DNA of 64,000 nt from Pogonophryne albipinna (lineage: Eukaryota; Chordata; Actinopteri; Perciformes; Artedidraconidae): assembly GCA_028583405.1 (NCBI GenBank), contig CM053246.1, positions 6,942,459-7,006,458 of the forward strand, in the 5' to 3' direction. The notes under the pieces are model-generated. The model did no database searches. It was given only the letters and a program-made list of their open reading frames with translations, and was not told where the DNA came from. Shown in pieces: positions 1 to 11,643 of the stretch. Every line of letters begins with the position of its first letter. The first letter of the stretch is position 1. The translations under genes were made by a program, and so were the position numbers.

Positions 1-1248
1 TCCCCTTCAGTGAGAGCAGCGCCGTAATTTGTTCTCTCACTCTGCAATGTTTTTCTGAAGCGCTCTAGTACCACTTACTCCCGTTTAATCTGAACCTCCA
101 TTCACCAGATATCTTCATCTGCTGACACAGATGGAAAGAGAAACGTAGCCTCTGCCTACATGCTGGTAGCGGACCGTGTGTTTGTGTCGCCTAGTAGGAG
201 GCTACTAAACTATAATTGTGTTGGCAAAAGTTGCCTTTCTTGATGAGTTCAGAGCCAAAGTTTGGATTTGAAGGCGGAGAGTATGAAGTAACGGCGTGTT
301 TCTTTGTGTGCTCAGCAATTCAAATTAGACTGTGGCACATTAACCAACCTTATCACACACACACACACTCTGAACTAGATGGCTCACATTACAACCGATC
401 TTGTTGCGAAGGCATTTTTAAAGTGTGCATTTCAAGGGAGTTGGGATGGTGGTAATTTCCTGTTTCAAATGGGAGAGCTGGTCCTCCTATGTGTTTTGGT
501 ATATTTTCTGTATGCTGTTACACAATTTTACCTGTAAAATAGTGTAATCAGTATCCTTATCTGAGTATGAAATATATTTAGGATAAAAAACGATTTTATT
601 GATAGAAAAGCTGCCTTTCATTCAGCATATTCAGGCAGCAGCCTACACACCAACACTGAAACACATGAGCACATACTACAGTTTAAAAAAGCAGAAATAA
701 AATCTGAACTGACAGAAAATATTTTATGAACATATAGGTTCACCTACTGAATTAAAAACAGATCAAATGAAGCAAAGAAAGTGAAAACCATAAAGCAGAT
801 TCAGGCAGTAGGCGTATAGATTCACTCTTTGAGTATTAGCCTACAGAACAGTACATGCAGTTTTTAGTTTTTTCTCAAATTCCTGCTAGTAATCCCCAAT
901 TTTTATAAATGTCAGTCATCTGATCAACTGTACCAGTTACAGTTTTTGGTATCATGATAATGTAATCCCGTGACATATAATCCATTACTCCCCAACCCTA
1001 TGAGCAATATATCAATATTATAATATGAGACCTAATATCACAAGTGTGTTTTCCTGGTTTTTATACCTGCATTACTTTAAAGTGATGTTATTGTCAGAAT
1101 CGACTTGTCTTTTGTCTCAACATGCTAAGTCATTACATCCACAAGACGATGATTATTATCTTATTTTAAAAATATTTTGGAAAGCTCCAATAGTTGATGC
1201 TACAATATCAGGGTAATGTCCATATTGTATTGGATCAAAAATATTGTG
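1..1248. other. Unassigned DNA, probably last intron of host gene
   Basis: AT-rich sequence with only short, unconvincing open frames. It lies upstream of an acceptor and terminal coding exon at 2508, so I infer that it is intronic. It holds a short CA run near 353-367 and no recognisable repeat boundary. Confidence 0.3.
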
Positions 1249-1256
1249 GTATTTTA

Positions 1257-2115
1257 TAGGGATGTAACGATACCAAAAACTCACGGTACGATAATATCGC
1301 GATAACAAGTCCACGGTACGGTATTTATCGCAATTTTTTTTTTCAATAAAAAATGTTTTTACTCGGAAAATGTTTCTTTATTACATAATAAATATGATTT
1401 GTACAGCATTTTAGTAGGATAGCAGTATTTTAAAGTGTCAAAAACAAAGTGACAGTAACAGACTGGAACAAGAAAACCAGTGTGTTTGTACCTATAGTAC
1501 TACCAAACAAAGTAGGCATTTTCTTTGTGCAACTGCATCTCACAAATAAACAAGGACATTTAATAATCAGACCCTGCAATAAAATAAATCAAGTTTCACT
1601 TTAGTTTTTCAAGTAACTCAACTCAAACTCACGAGTCACTCACTCAGCATCATCAGACAGGTTTTTAGGAATATGAGAATGTCCACATTTCCAGGTATTT
1701 ATAAGCTGGGATGTTTGGGCATTTACAATATCCCCTGCTCTGGAAAAAACTCTCTCGCTTGGTACTGATGTTGCTGGGACAGCAGTGGTCGCGTTAACCG
1801 AATATTTTATTTAACAATGACGGAAAAAGCAGTCCGTCATTTTGACAGATTAGAACAAACTCGGAACAGCGCCAACATTTCCCCGCAGCGAGGCTCTGGT
1901 GTTATGCCATGTTATGCATGCCCTCCAAAAGGAAATGATATAGTTTCCAAACCGTACTTTGCCGTACAGATCAATACATGTCTGGGAGGTTTTGCTTTAC
2001 GCTGTGCGCGCTCCCGCGAGGTGCATGCACACACGGCATAACACCATCGTGTCAGTCTCACGACGGTATTTTGACGTTTATTTACCGCGATATTCGGTAT
2101 ATCGTTACATCCCTA
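1257..2115 (-). mobile_element. Non-autonomous hAT element with perfect TSD
   Basis: The ends are inverted copies beginning TAGGGATGTAACGATA, and the element is flanked on both sides by the 8-bp duplication gtatttta (1249-1256 and 2116-2123), the target-site length of hAT transposons. The terminal 50-60 bp are rich in cgata/tatcg motifs. On the minus strand around 1640-1785 a remnant of the hAT C-terminal dimerisation region is still readable (TSVPSERVFSRAGDIVNAQT and onward to a stop), so this is a deletion derivative of an autonomous element. The rest of the transposase is missing. Confidence 0.9.
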
Positions 2116-2507
2116 GTATTTTATTAACTTCATATCAGCCATACCCATTTTATAAGTAAAGGTCATCAAACTGAATTTAGTTTTCAAAGTGCAATTTTAA
2201 CGTACAGCCCTACTGCACACACACATAGTACATCAGGGGGAGTGGGTAGGATGTTAACAATGTACAGCATGGGGTATTAATGGCACTGTTTACCTTAGTT
2301 TTTAACACAAAAAAACTAACCTGTTTCTCGCTCCTTTACTGCTGATGTATTTTCCCTGATTGGACTTTGTTGATGTGTAGGAAGGCAGAATACATGTCAA
2401 TATCAGTGATCCTCTAACAACACATGTGGGTATTAACATGTTCTTCTCAGCTGCCTCACACACACACTGTTATTTCTCTTATGTGTTCCTCTCTTTCATA
2501 TTTACAG

Positions 2508-2597
2508 GCCCGCCATTCCCCCTCCATGGTCAACCTGCATTCCATGTTTGAGAGGAAGTACCACACCTTCAGCCGATCAACCACCCACCTCATCTGA
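2508..2597 (+). CDS. Terminal coding exon of an unidentified host gene
   Basis: A pyrimidine-rich tract and tttacag acceptor (2501-2507) precede 29 sense codons and a TGA at 2595-2597. The peptide starts ARHSPSMVNLHSMFERKYHT and ends STTHLI. The third codon positions favour C and G, unlike the AT-rich surroundings, as expected of conserved vertebrate coding sequence. The exon is in phase 0. I do not recognise the protein; the S/T/H-rich basic tail looks like the cytoplasmic C-terminus of a larger protein, but that is a guess. It is the best candidate for non-transposon coding sequence in the window. The rest of the gene must lie to the left of base 1. Confidence 0.5.
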   Translation, partial: ARHSPSMVNLHSMFERKYHTFSRSTTHLI

Positions 2598-5010
2598 GAC
2601 ACTGAGCACCAACAAGGGGCCACACACTCTTTTTTTTATTCACTTCCTTTGCCTTTGACTGCCACTAATAGACCTGTGCGAGTCTAATTTGGTCAAAATT
2701 ATCCAGCTACTGTTAAAGTGCTTCATAGCTTGGACGGAGAAGGGTTAGAACAATAGACCAATTGTTCATCAACCTGGAACGTACCATTCAGCTGGTACAA
2801 ATGTGCACCTTACAAGGCAGTTTGGTGCATCTTTCCAAACATGCACAACGCTGTCGCTAGCAGCTAACTGGAACGGTACGCCGCCATGCTACAGGCTTAA
2901 TCTACTCTTAAATATGAAGGATGCTCTGCTTTTTATCTGTGTTTGTAATTGGATTACCTTGACACATCTACTTTTTTTGTCTACATACTTCAACTGTCAC
3001 ATCTTCGGTTAATACGTCATCTGTTCAGCTTCCAGTTTAGTTACCTTTTTTGCAGTGTTAACACTAACTATGGAGCAAGTAAACATCCCGTCTGTCGCTC
3101 TATACTTGTTTCATGTGCTTGGGGAAAGTTGGTTCACATTTAATCGTAGACGTTCAGGTATTTCTATTTAACAAATGCAGGTTGTTAAGCTCTTTGTGTG
3201 TGTTGTGGTCTATTTAGTTACAAGTTAAACCTCTCTTTCCTTTTTTGTGTTGTTGTTTTTTTAATTACCTTACTCTGGAAGAGTCCTTTATAATAACTGA
3301 CATTTAATGTTGTTTTATCGTAGTGGGGTAGACTTGATTTCACCTGATTTATATTATTACCCGTGATTGTAATTAACCTGCCTTTTAACATTTAATCTTG
3401 AGATAGTTTCCAGCTTTTATAAAGCTTCTATTTTAACATTTAAGAGATTCAGTTGAGAGGAATTCAAGTTCTTAAGCGCTAGTTCTCTTAACAGCCGTCC
3501 ACGTTTTTAAATATCTTTTAACAAAGTATCTGTGTGTATGTCTAAGGAGTGCTGCGTCAGTGTACATATTTACTTTTTGAAGACTCTTTTTTTGTTTATT
3601 TTATCACTTTCTATTTATTTTATTTTATAATTGTATGTCTGTTTTTTCTCTTATGCTGTATTCAAGCTACAGCTGTCTCTGTTTGTGTAATCTTTATATT
3701 AAATGCACTTAAAAATGTAAATTCAGGTATCCCTTATTTTTACTTCCGTGTGTGTCTTTTATCACCAAACCAATATAGAAATATAAATTCCATAAATGTT
3801 TAAGTGATTCGGTTTAATTATACCAAGTCCAAGACATTAATATGATATAAGTAGGTATGTATCGCTTATTACACGCTTATTACACGGATACATACTAAAT
3901 AATCTGAAGACTTCACAATATAGATTTCAGAATGATCAAATTGCGTGAGCTAGGAAAGAATTGTCCGCTCCACTGTGTACCAACGGCTTTCTTTTACGCT
4001 AACCAGTCTTTAAACGGAGTCCATACCGTGTTCCCATCAATGTTTCCTTCCTGTCTGTCTTCTTCTGCTGTTCGCTTTAGCATTACCTCCCGTCTGACTT
4101 TTTCTGTTGATTTCTCTGATGGTCATTGGTTTTAACGTCTTTTCTTTTCTGGGGACATTTTAGCAATCGTTAATCCAAAGTTTTGTTCTCTCTACACATA
4201 TTTAAAAAATTAAAATTAGTATCAAAAAGTATTGTATGGTGTTTTCTGATTGGGAAAACTAATGTTTTTGTCCATAGCTTACATTTAACTTACCGGACTT
4301 CTTTCTGCGGATTGATATGAGTACAAATAGTCCCTTGATCCTCCTTAGCAACGGTCTGCTATCAAGAATTTACAAACTCTGCCATGTCCAAATCGAAGAT
4401 TCAGAATCGAGTATTCAACTCAAGTCGTCTATTTATTCTGTGTGTAGATTATTAACCCATGGTAGGTTAATACGCACGTTTATATATTAGCTTGCAAAGT
4501 TAGACAATAAATACCCACCCAAGGGATTCTGTTGACAGCCATCTTGTAAAAGCTGATCTTGCCACAATGACCCATATTACAATATTTGATGCTATTGATA
4601 ATAAACCACTAAAGCTGCTTCAGCGGAGCTTGACATTTTTGATATGTCAAATAGTCTTTCACTTGAGTTTGGGCTCTTTAAAGGCTTGTTTGGGATTGGC
4701 ATACAACTTTGAAGCGAGCTAATGGTTGCTCCTCTGTTCTTCTTGCTCATTTCATGTAGCGTTTGGTTCAGAACTTTCTGGATCCGAGACCAGACTGCAC
4801 ATTTTCCCAGTTTCCCTTCCACTCAAAAAACGACTGCTTTTTATTAACTTTTAAACCAACAGTGTCCTTTTGGTGTTCAAAAAATGTTTCAGTCCACTGA
4901 AAATGCTGTAACATGGACAAGCAGTTGAAAGATGATGTATTTAAGTACCTGTCTAACCTTTTAACAATGAGACCAGGGCGTGTTTATCTTAAAAATGTGT
5001 CAATCATTGC
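2598..5010. other. Probable 3' UTR and flank of the host gene
   Basis: No repeat boundary or convincing coding frame is visible. If 2508-2597 is the last exon, this begins with its 3' UTR. A canonical AATAAA occurs at 4506-4511, and a variant ATTAAA lies near 3697. The real cleavage site cannot be chosen from sequence alone. A 76-codon minus-strand frame at 4592-4822 was not recognised. Confidence 0.3.
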
Positions 5011-5014
5011 TTAA

Positions 5015-5264
5015 AGGGGCTGTATTATGCTTTGTAGGCTTTTTCCTTTCACTTTGTAACACTTGCTCTATTGGCTAGCGCTCCAACACCTTATACGTGC
5101 CAGGGGCAGGACACTTCTATGCAGTTGACCAATCACAAGGTAGTACCGGCAGTATGAGAAAAATAAAGAGATTTTTTAACATTTAAGCATGGAGACATGT
5201 CACAGAGACACAGAATACAAATATGAACCTGAATGACCTGTGAAATTAGCACAATAGTTGTTCT
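5015..5264. mobile_element. Short TTAA-flanked MITE
   Basis: TTAA occurs at 5011-5014 and 5265-5268. The ends AGGGGCTGTATTATGC (left) and AGAACAACTATTGTGC (right, reverse complement) are degenerate inverted repeats. About 250 bp, no coding capacity. The TTAA duplication and AG-starting ends fit Kolobok- or piggyBac-type MITEs, and the termini resemble those of the element at 58323-59047. Confidence 0.6.
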
Positions 5265-5621
5265 TTAAAGTCTGTAGCACTAATGACCAAATAAACAAAG
5301 GTCCAACATTCACTCAGCTTTTAGGTCTGTTTTTGGTCCCCACCACCTCCCGAGGTGAATATCTGTCTCCAAAACTGCCAAATGTGCCGCGATGTTTACC
5401 AGCTGGTAATTTTGTGAAGCTTATTGTAGACTTACTCCAGGTTTAGTGCTGGGCAGGTATGTTGTACAATGTTTTAATCAAACAATCTCTCAACAGCTGC
5501 CTGGTGAATTTAGAAAAGAAGTTGAGATTGCTAAAACTTGAAATGGCAAAAGGCAAAGCAACGAGTGAAAGATGTTAAAATACTAAGTCGAGCTAAAGGG
5601 GAGGCATAGTTGAGTGCAGAC
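5265..5621. other. Short unassigned spacer
   Basis: Nothing recognised between the TTAA MITE and the left end of the ZMYM1-like hAT at 5622. Confidence 0.4.
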
Positions 5622-8600
5622 CAGTGGCGTAGCCACCATAGGGCCAGGGTGGGCCCAGGCCCACCCAGTTTTCTCATTGGCCCACCCTGAGAAAACTTCG
5701 GTGTAATTTTTTTATTTTTTTATTATTATTATAAAAAAATGCATTCACCCATTGAGAATATCCAAGAATTCAAAGTGAAATTCAAGTGAACAAATATCGA
5801 GTTGTATTAATGTTGTATGTGTTATCCTCTGAACCGAACTCATTTACGGTAAAAACTGATTGTTGGTTCCGGCGCGCGCCATAATAACGATAATAACGTG
5901 AGAGAAGCAGAGAGCTATACCTGCAAAATAAATTATGGCTCAAAGGTCACTTATGAACTTTTTTTTTTTTTTTAAAAGCCAGACTGCAAGAAGATCCCCC
6001 ACTGCCCTCATCTAGCAGCGATCCAGCAGGGCCAGGCTCTCCGACTCAGACTAGTCCGGACTCGGAGACTGTTACGGCCGCTTGCTCCACGGCGCTAGCA
6101 GTGCTCCCTCCCGCTCCTGGTCGTCAGCAGTATGAAGCAGGTGTACCCGTTCTGTCTGCAATTGATGAACCGCCTTCACAGCCACAATTAAAGAAGTTCC
6201 CTTACACACTTAATTATGGGAAAGCAAGGTGCTTCTCATCGAGGTGGTATGGAGATTTTCCCTGGGTGGAATATAGCACAAGTACAGACGCGCTTTTCTG
6301 CAAAATGTGCAGACCAGGAGCTGAAGGTGCATTCACGAGGGATTGGCTATCAAGACTGGAAGCACCTGCGTAAGTCTTTGGAGAGACATGAAAAAAGAGA
6401 GGATCACTGCAAGTCCATGAGCAGGTTTGAAGGCTACAGGGGAACCCACAATTCAGGTAGGGGGAATGTTGTTGACCAAATGAACCAGGAGGCACATGAT
6501 CATGACTTTATAGAAAGAAATCGGAAGTATCTTAAAGTCATCCTTGATATTGCGCTGTTCTATGCCAAACAAGACATCTCTCTACGTGGACACAGGGAAA
6601 CCAAGGAAGATCTTCCCAGAATTATTTGAATTCATGTGTAAATATGATCCGGAGATCAAAGCTCGTCTTGACGAGTTGCCCAAAAATGCGACCCTATTGA
6701 GCCCTGAAATGCAAAATGAGTGGTATGCAGACGATTTTAAAACAAACTTTTCCTCATGCTGTCTACGTGCACTGTAATTCACACAGATTAAATGTGGTTC
6801 TCTGTGCAGCATCAAAAGCGTCTGGACACGTTGCCACATTCTTTGAAACAGTGAACAGTTTGCAAAGTTTCATGACAGGCAGTAGCAGACACGCTCGCTT
6901 TATAGAGGTACAGAAAGAGCTGCATCCAGGACGCCCCTGTCTAGAACTTGAGCGGTCTGTGGACACGCGCTGGAGCTCCAAAGCTGGATCAGTGGACAAA
7001 ATATTAACATTACTTGATGTAATACTTGAAGTGCTTGCTGAGTATGCGGAAAGCAGTGGCCAAACAAAACTTGAAGCCCAGTCCCTGCTCCAACAGATAC
7101 AAACCAAAAAAATCATATTTTTGCTTGTCACATTTGGTAAATTATTTGAAACGAGTGATTTTGCCACAAAGAGATTACAATGCCCAACACTGTCAGTCTC
7201 TGAATGCATTGACTTAATCGAGGGACTAAAAGACAGTTTTACACAGTATAGAGACAAGCCAGAGTGTGCTTTTCAACAAGTGATGAAGCTAACAAAAAGA
7301 GCTTATGCAAAAACATGGAATCACGAGCTGGGACATCATAGCGGGGAACAGAGAGAGGAGGCTCCTTGCCAGGCTCACTGGATCTGTGGTCACAACTAGT
7401 CTGGGAAAAGCAACAAGTGTGAGAAATGATGACGACCTAAAACGCACCTGGAATGACATACTCGACAGATAAGAATACATTATTACATGATAGCCTATAG
7501 CCTAATTTATTGACCTAATATTATTTATTTATTTGACACATTCCATAGCTTGTGTTTTATTCTGCACTTTCCTGCACAACTCTTTAATGTAATAACAATT
7601 TGCATAATATCACTTCTTTCATTAGGCTATTCTTCAATGTAAATATTTCTATCCAATAGTTTAAGCTCTCTTGTCTTGCAGTACCCTAGTTTGCTCTTAC
7701 TGTATTTATTATCATTATCATTTGCTCTTTACTGTATGCATAGCCTACTGTATAAATAGCCTACATTTGGCTATAGACTATCCTAATTGTGATTGGTTTC
7801 CCACAGGCAGCTGACAGAGCTCGACGCCCGTTTCCAGGAGGACCAGTATGGAATAATGAGAACAGCAGCAGCTATTCTACCAAAGTCAAAAACATTTGGC
7901 GAGAAGGATTCTCTGTGCACCGTGTGTGATCACTATCACATCTTAGTTGGGGATGCGGAATTAACTGTATTCTATGAGCAACTGAATCGGAAAGTAGCCC
8001 AAAAACAAAACTTTCCATCCCTTATGGAAGTATTGGACAGCTGTGCATCTGACATTTTCCCAAACTTCAACAAACTCCTTAGAGTCATCATTACCCTTCC
8101 CATGACCTCTTGTAGTGTTGAGAGACTGTTCTCCACTGTAGGTCGCATCAAAACCTCCCTCAGAGCATCCATGACTACTGTCCGTCTCAACAACCTGTCC
8201 CTCTTGTCCTTTGAAAGGGAACTATGTGACTCTTTGGATTATGATGAGATCATCACCATATTCAACTGTAAACCCAGGCGTTTGCGCCTTGTTTAATAAG
8301 GCCACAGCCTAATATTGGTGGTGACTCTCCTCCCCTCACTCACTTCCTCCCTACAAATACTATGAGGCTATAGAAATGCGTTTTAACTGTTGCTATCTAT
8401 ATTCCTAATGTGTACGAGTCCGACCTCACCTTCACATAAGCAACTCTCCCTCCCCACTACTGTCTGTGAAGCCTTCATACCTGTACAAAGTTTAAATCCT
8501 AGTACAACTGTTACACAACATATTGAGCATTTACATTTTACACTCAATGTTATCAGCATGTGTATCACTTTCCATGCTTAGCTCTTAGGGGGCTCTCGAG

Positions 8601-8763
8601 CTTTGCCTTGAATGCACTAGAGCTGTTCATACTATATTTATTAATATAATATGATAATATCTGTTCAATATCAATCTGTTATCTGTTCCAACCTATTGTT
8701 GCTGTGTGCAATAAAAGAGTTACATAACGATGCTTGGCAATGGGCATTATTATATATTATTAT
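5622..8763 (+). mobile_element. Decayed autonomous hAT of the ZMYM1/TTF-finger type
   Basis: The left end reads CAGTGGCGTAGCCACCATAG followed by GGCCCACCC-rich sequence, a familiar hAT terminus in fish. A transposase pseudogene occupies 5935-8296, and an AATAAA at about 8709 could serve its transcript. I could not find the matching right inverted repeat or the duplicate of the left flank gtgcagac (5614-5621). The right boundary is therefore uncertain and may have been lost when the element at 8764 inserted. Confidence 0.75.
5935..8296 (+). pseudogene. hAT transposase pseudogene (zinc finger MYM-type 1-like)
   Basis: The gene starts at ATG 5935 (MAQRSLMNF), then a poly-T run near 5960 shifts the frame. 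A TTF-type finger region follows (FPYTLNYGKARCFSSRWYGD, then FCKMC near 6300), with a second shift around 6310. The frames continue through HDFIERNRKYLK (6500s) and a deletion at about 6720 that removes the stretch expected to hold the first catalytic aspartate. They resume with VYVHCNSHRLNVVLC at 6760. A further exon, 7807-8296, begins after ccacag and carries the dimerisation domain SVERLFSTVGRIKTSLRASM. The upstream donor at 7469 reads ataag where gtaag would be expected, so the intron donor also looks mutated. It is clearly dead. Confidence 0.85.
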
Positions 8764-9595
8764 CATGGCCGTGGGAAGTAGGGGTGCTGAGGGTGCTGCA
8801 GCAGCCCCTGGTGGAGGACAGGGGATCTGCACGTCGACAAGATTAAATGGAAATATAATACAAAAAACACACATGTTCAGCCTTGATGTAACAACATTCA
8901 TAATTAAGTAAAGATAACACCCTTTTCACCCCGGTTACATTTTCCATTTGCCCTGTAAGTGATGAAAGTGGGAGATGTTGGCTTATCAGGCGCCCGCAGC
9001 TCACTGCCAAAGGGCGAGTGAGCGTGGGAGCAAGAGAGAGAAAGGGTGCACCGCTACCGGCGGGGATTGTTGTTAGCTTGTGAACTTTAAGGCTACGATG
9101 TATGCAATGTCAGATAGTAATATAAGAGTAATATATGAAAAACAGGTATGAAATACTATATGACAGTAAAACAAGAATACAGTTTAAAAGGGGAGTGATT
9201 TGTAAAATATCCATAAAGAAAAAGTAAATCTGTTTACAGTTCTGTTTCATATGGGTGTTGAGAGATATCCATAGATCTCTTAATGCACCAGATTGATGCT
9301 TTTAACTTCAATATTAAAAAAAAATCTTCCCGGAGGAGCATGCCCCAGGACCCCCCTAGAGGAGGTTAGGTCCACCCCCCACTTGTAAAAATAGCACATT
9401 ACCCCTGCCGTGAGCTGATTATCGAGCCTTCGTAACAGTCGCGGCTGTACTGTGTGCGTGTGGGGAGTGTTGCAGTAGAAAATTCCACTGTAGCGCCCGG
9501 TACCTTAAAGGGAAACCCTACATTTTTTAGCACCCTCTATGAAACGTCAAGCTACCCCACAGCACCCCTAAAAGAAAATCTCTGGCGCCGACACT
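8764..9595. mobile_element. hAT-like non-autonomous element
   Basis: Left end CATGGCCGTGGGAAGTAGGG and, on the reverse strand, right end CAGTGTCGGCGCCAGAGATT share an inner GTAGGGGTGCTG / TTAGGGGTGCTG motif. No clean 8-bp duplication was found, so the exact ends are tentative. The interior (8945-9375) holds a module also present in other hAT-like elements of this window (10255-10510, 44780-45050, 55200-55325 and 57455-57600). Confidence 0.5.
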
Positions 9596-9610
9596 GGCGC
9601 CAGAGATTTT
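9575..9610. repeat. Perfect 15-bp hairpin at element edge
   Basis: AAAATCTCTGGCGCC at 9575-9589 is followed by the loop gacact and then its exact reverse complement at 9596-9610. It sits at the right end of the 8764-9595 element and duplicates the outermost bases of the terminal repeat in inverted orientation. Confidence 0.85.
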
Positions 9611-10117
9611 TTCCCATGAAAATCATATGCCCTCTCTGGTTGGGTGACATTTCTGTGAGTTTGACACAAGTAGCAACTTCCAGGTCTGAAAAGTGAAGCC
9701 TATGCAGAAGTGCCTTAAAGAGATTAGGAATTTTGCCCTCAGTGTGAAGACACAGACAGCAAAGCACTTTACTGCTGTTAGCAGAATGTGTTTTTATTCA
9801 CGTAAAAGAAAAGCCACCTTACAAAAACAGCTTATGTGCGCAGAACAAACTATTATCACCACTTCAAATTTACTTTAAAGTACCTTTACTTTGGTACCAG
9901 CTTTTCTCAATTGTGAAACTTCTTTATTCCACGTATCCATTGTTTTTTTTGCCACAGATCTGCTGTTTGGGTGTGGTTGTCCTATTGTTTAGATCAGACA
10001 GATGCTAACTGATATTATTTTAAGAAGGGCATTTGTTTTTGGTGGCTAGAAAAACTATGTTTAGCCCACATCAGTACATCACATCGTTTCCAGTGCTCCT
10101 GTGTGCTTCTTCGTATG
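9611..10117. other. Unassigned spacer
   Basis: No repeat ends or convincing coding frame recognised. Confidence 0.35.
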
Positions 10118-10125
10118 CCTACCAA

Positions 10126-11635
10126 CAGGGCCGGCCCTAGACTTTTGGGGGCCCCCCTCACTCTAGCGCGTTCTCACTCCACACAACACGGAACCAACTT
10201 TTGTCTTATGATGTTAGCATAAGCACACATATTGTATAAATAAGCATGTAAACACCGTGGACCTAACATCCTCTAGGGGGGTCCTCACCTCCTCTAAGGG
10301 GGTCCGGGGGCATGCTCCCCCAGGACGATTTTTGTTTAAATATTGAAATTAAAAGCATCAATCTGGTGCACTTTGAGAGCAAAATTAAGAGATCTATGGA
10401 TACATCTCTCAACACCCATATGAAACAGAACTGTAAACAGATTTTTCTTTATGGATATTTTACAAATCACTTAAACTGTATTCTTGTTTTGTCATATAGT
10501 ATTTCATAACTGTTTTTCATTTATTCTCTTTGGCTGTCCATCTCATAATGTTCACATAGAAACTAGCTGTCAATAGGAATATCATCCAGAAGAATTATCA
10601 TTTCATGCAAAAATCTGTCACAAAAAGAGGTTGCACATTTAAATTCAGGTGTTGTTATTGCAACGTCAGTGGCCAAACAGCCACATTTACTGCTGCTAAT
10701 ACGTTCAAACATGCTGTTGACACGTAAAGCAGTGGCAACTATGCCACCATTTCAGCTGACTTTTTCTCAGAAATATTGTCACATAACATCCATATATTTC
10801 AGTGCTAGGTTGATGCTGAGCTAACTATGAAGCACTTTAACTGACAGGACTCCGGATCAACTGTGTACTGTAAGGTAGCTTCTAGCTTCATGTCGAACAG
10901 TAAGTCAACATTTCCCAGAGAGCTTTCTTTGAAATCACCAGGTAACGCTAAAAAAACATAACATTTAGATTGTATGACAAAGTGTTTATTTAATATATCT
11001 GGCTAGCTATAGCTACTTGCTAACGGTTTAGCTTATCCCCGCGAAGTAACATCAACGTAGCTGTAATTTATGCTTTGCTTACATGTTCGCATATCTTGGA
11101 AGTTTACTGACATTTACATACCTTGTTTACCTGGCTCAAGTGGTGGCTCTGGGGTTGTTGTGTGAGCCACCACTTGAGAATTGTCGTCTTTTTTAAGAAA
11201 AATTGTTCTTATGTCCATCTTCAAAAACCGACTGACAGTTTGTTTTAAACATTGTCACAGCTCACAGGATAGGTACCTGTCAGCCAATAAGACAGATGTT
11301 TATTTCCATTCAACACTCTGGTTGGTCTGGTGTCTTGCCTCTGTTGCATTCACTGAACACGGGAAATTACATTCCTGCCGTCCTCTCTAGTGTCATGATG
11401 AGGTTCAGGTAAAGCACGGTTAATGTATTATATGATTGACTCAATAATATAATACATGACTTTGAGAGTAGGCAATCTAGGCATATTAACACAATTAATT
11501 AAACATACTTATCACGGCGACGGTGTACTAAGATCTTTTATTTTTTCTCATTTTCTTTTTTTTCTAGGGGGCCCCTTAGTGGCTGCGGGGCCCTAAGCGG
11601 CCGCTTATGTCGCTTAATGGGTCGGGCCGGCTCTG
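10126..11635. mobile_element. Non-autonomous hAT-like element with perfect TSD
   Basis: Ends CAGGGCCGGCCCTAGACTTT and (right, reverse complement) CAGAGCCGGCCCGACCC are inverted repeats. The 8-bp duplication cctaccaa lies at 10118-10125 and 11636-11643. 1,510 bp long with no transposase recognised. The segment 10255-10510 is an inverted copy of 9120-9375. The G/C-rich GGGGGCCCC tracts just inside both ends are typical of fish hAT MITEs. Confidence 0.88.
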
Positions 11636-11643
11636 CCTACCAA

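Noticed and set aside
6763..7257. 164-codon minus-strand open frame
   Set aside because: Antisense shadow of the hAT transposase core readable on the plus strand.
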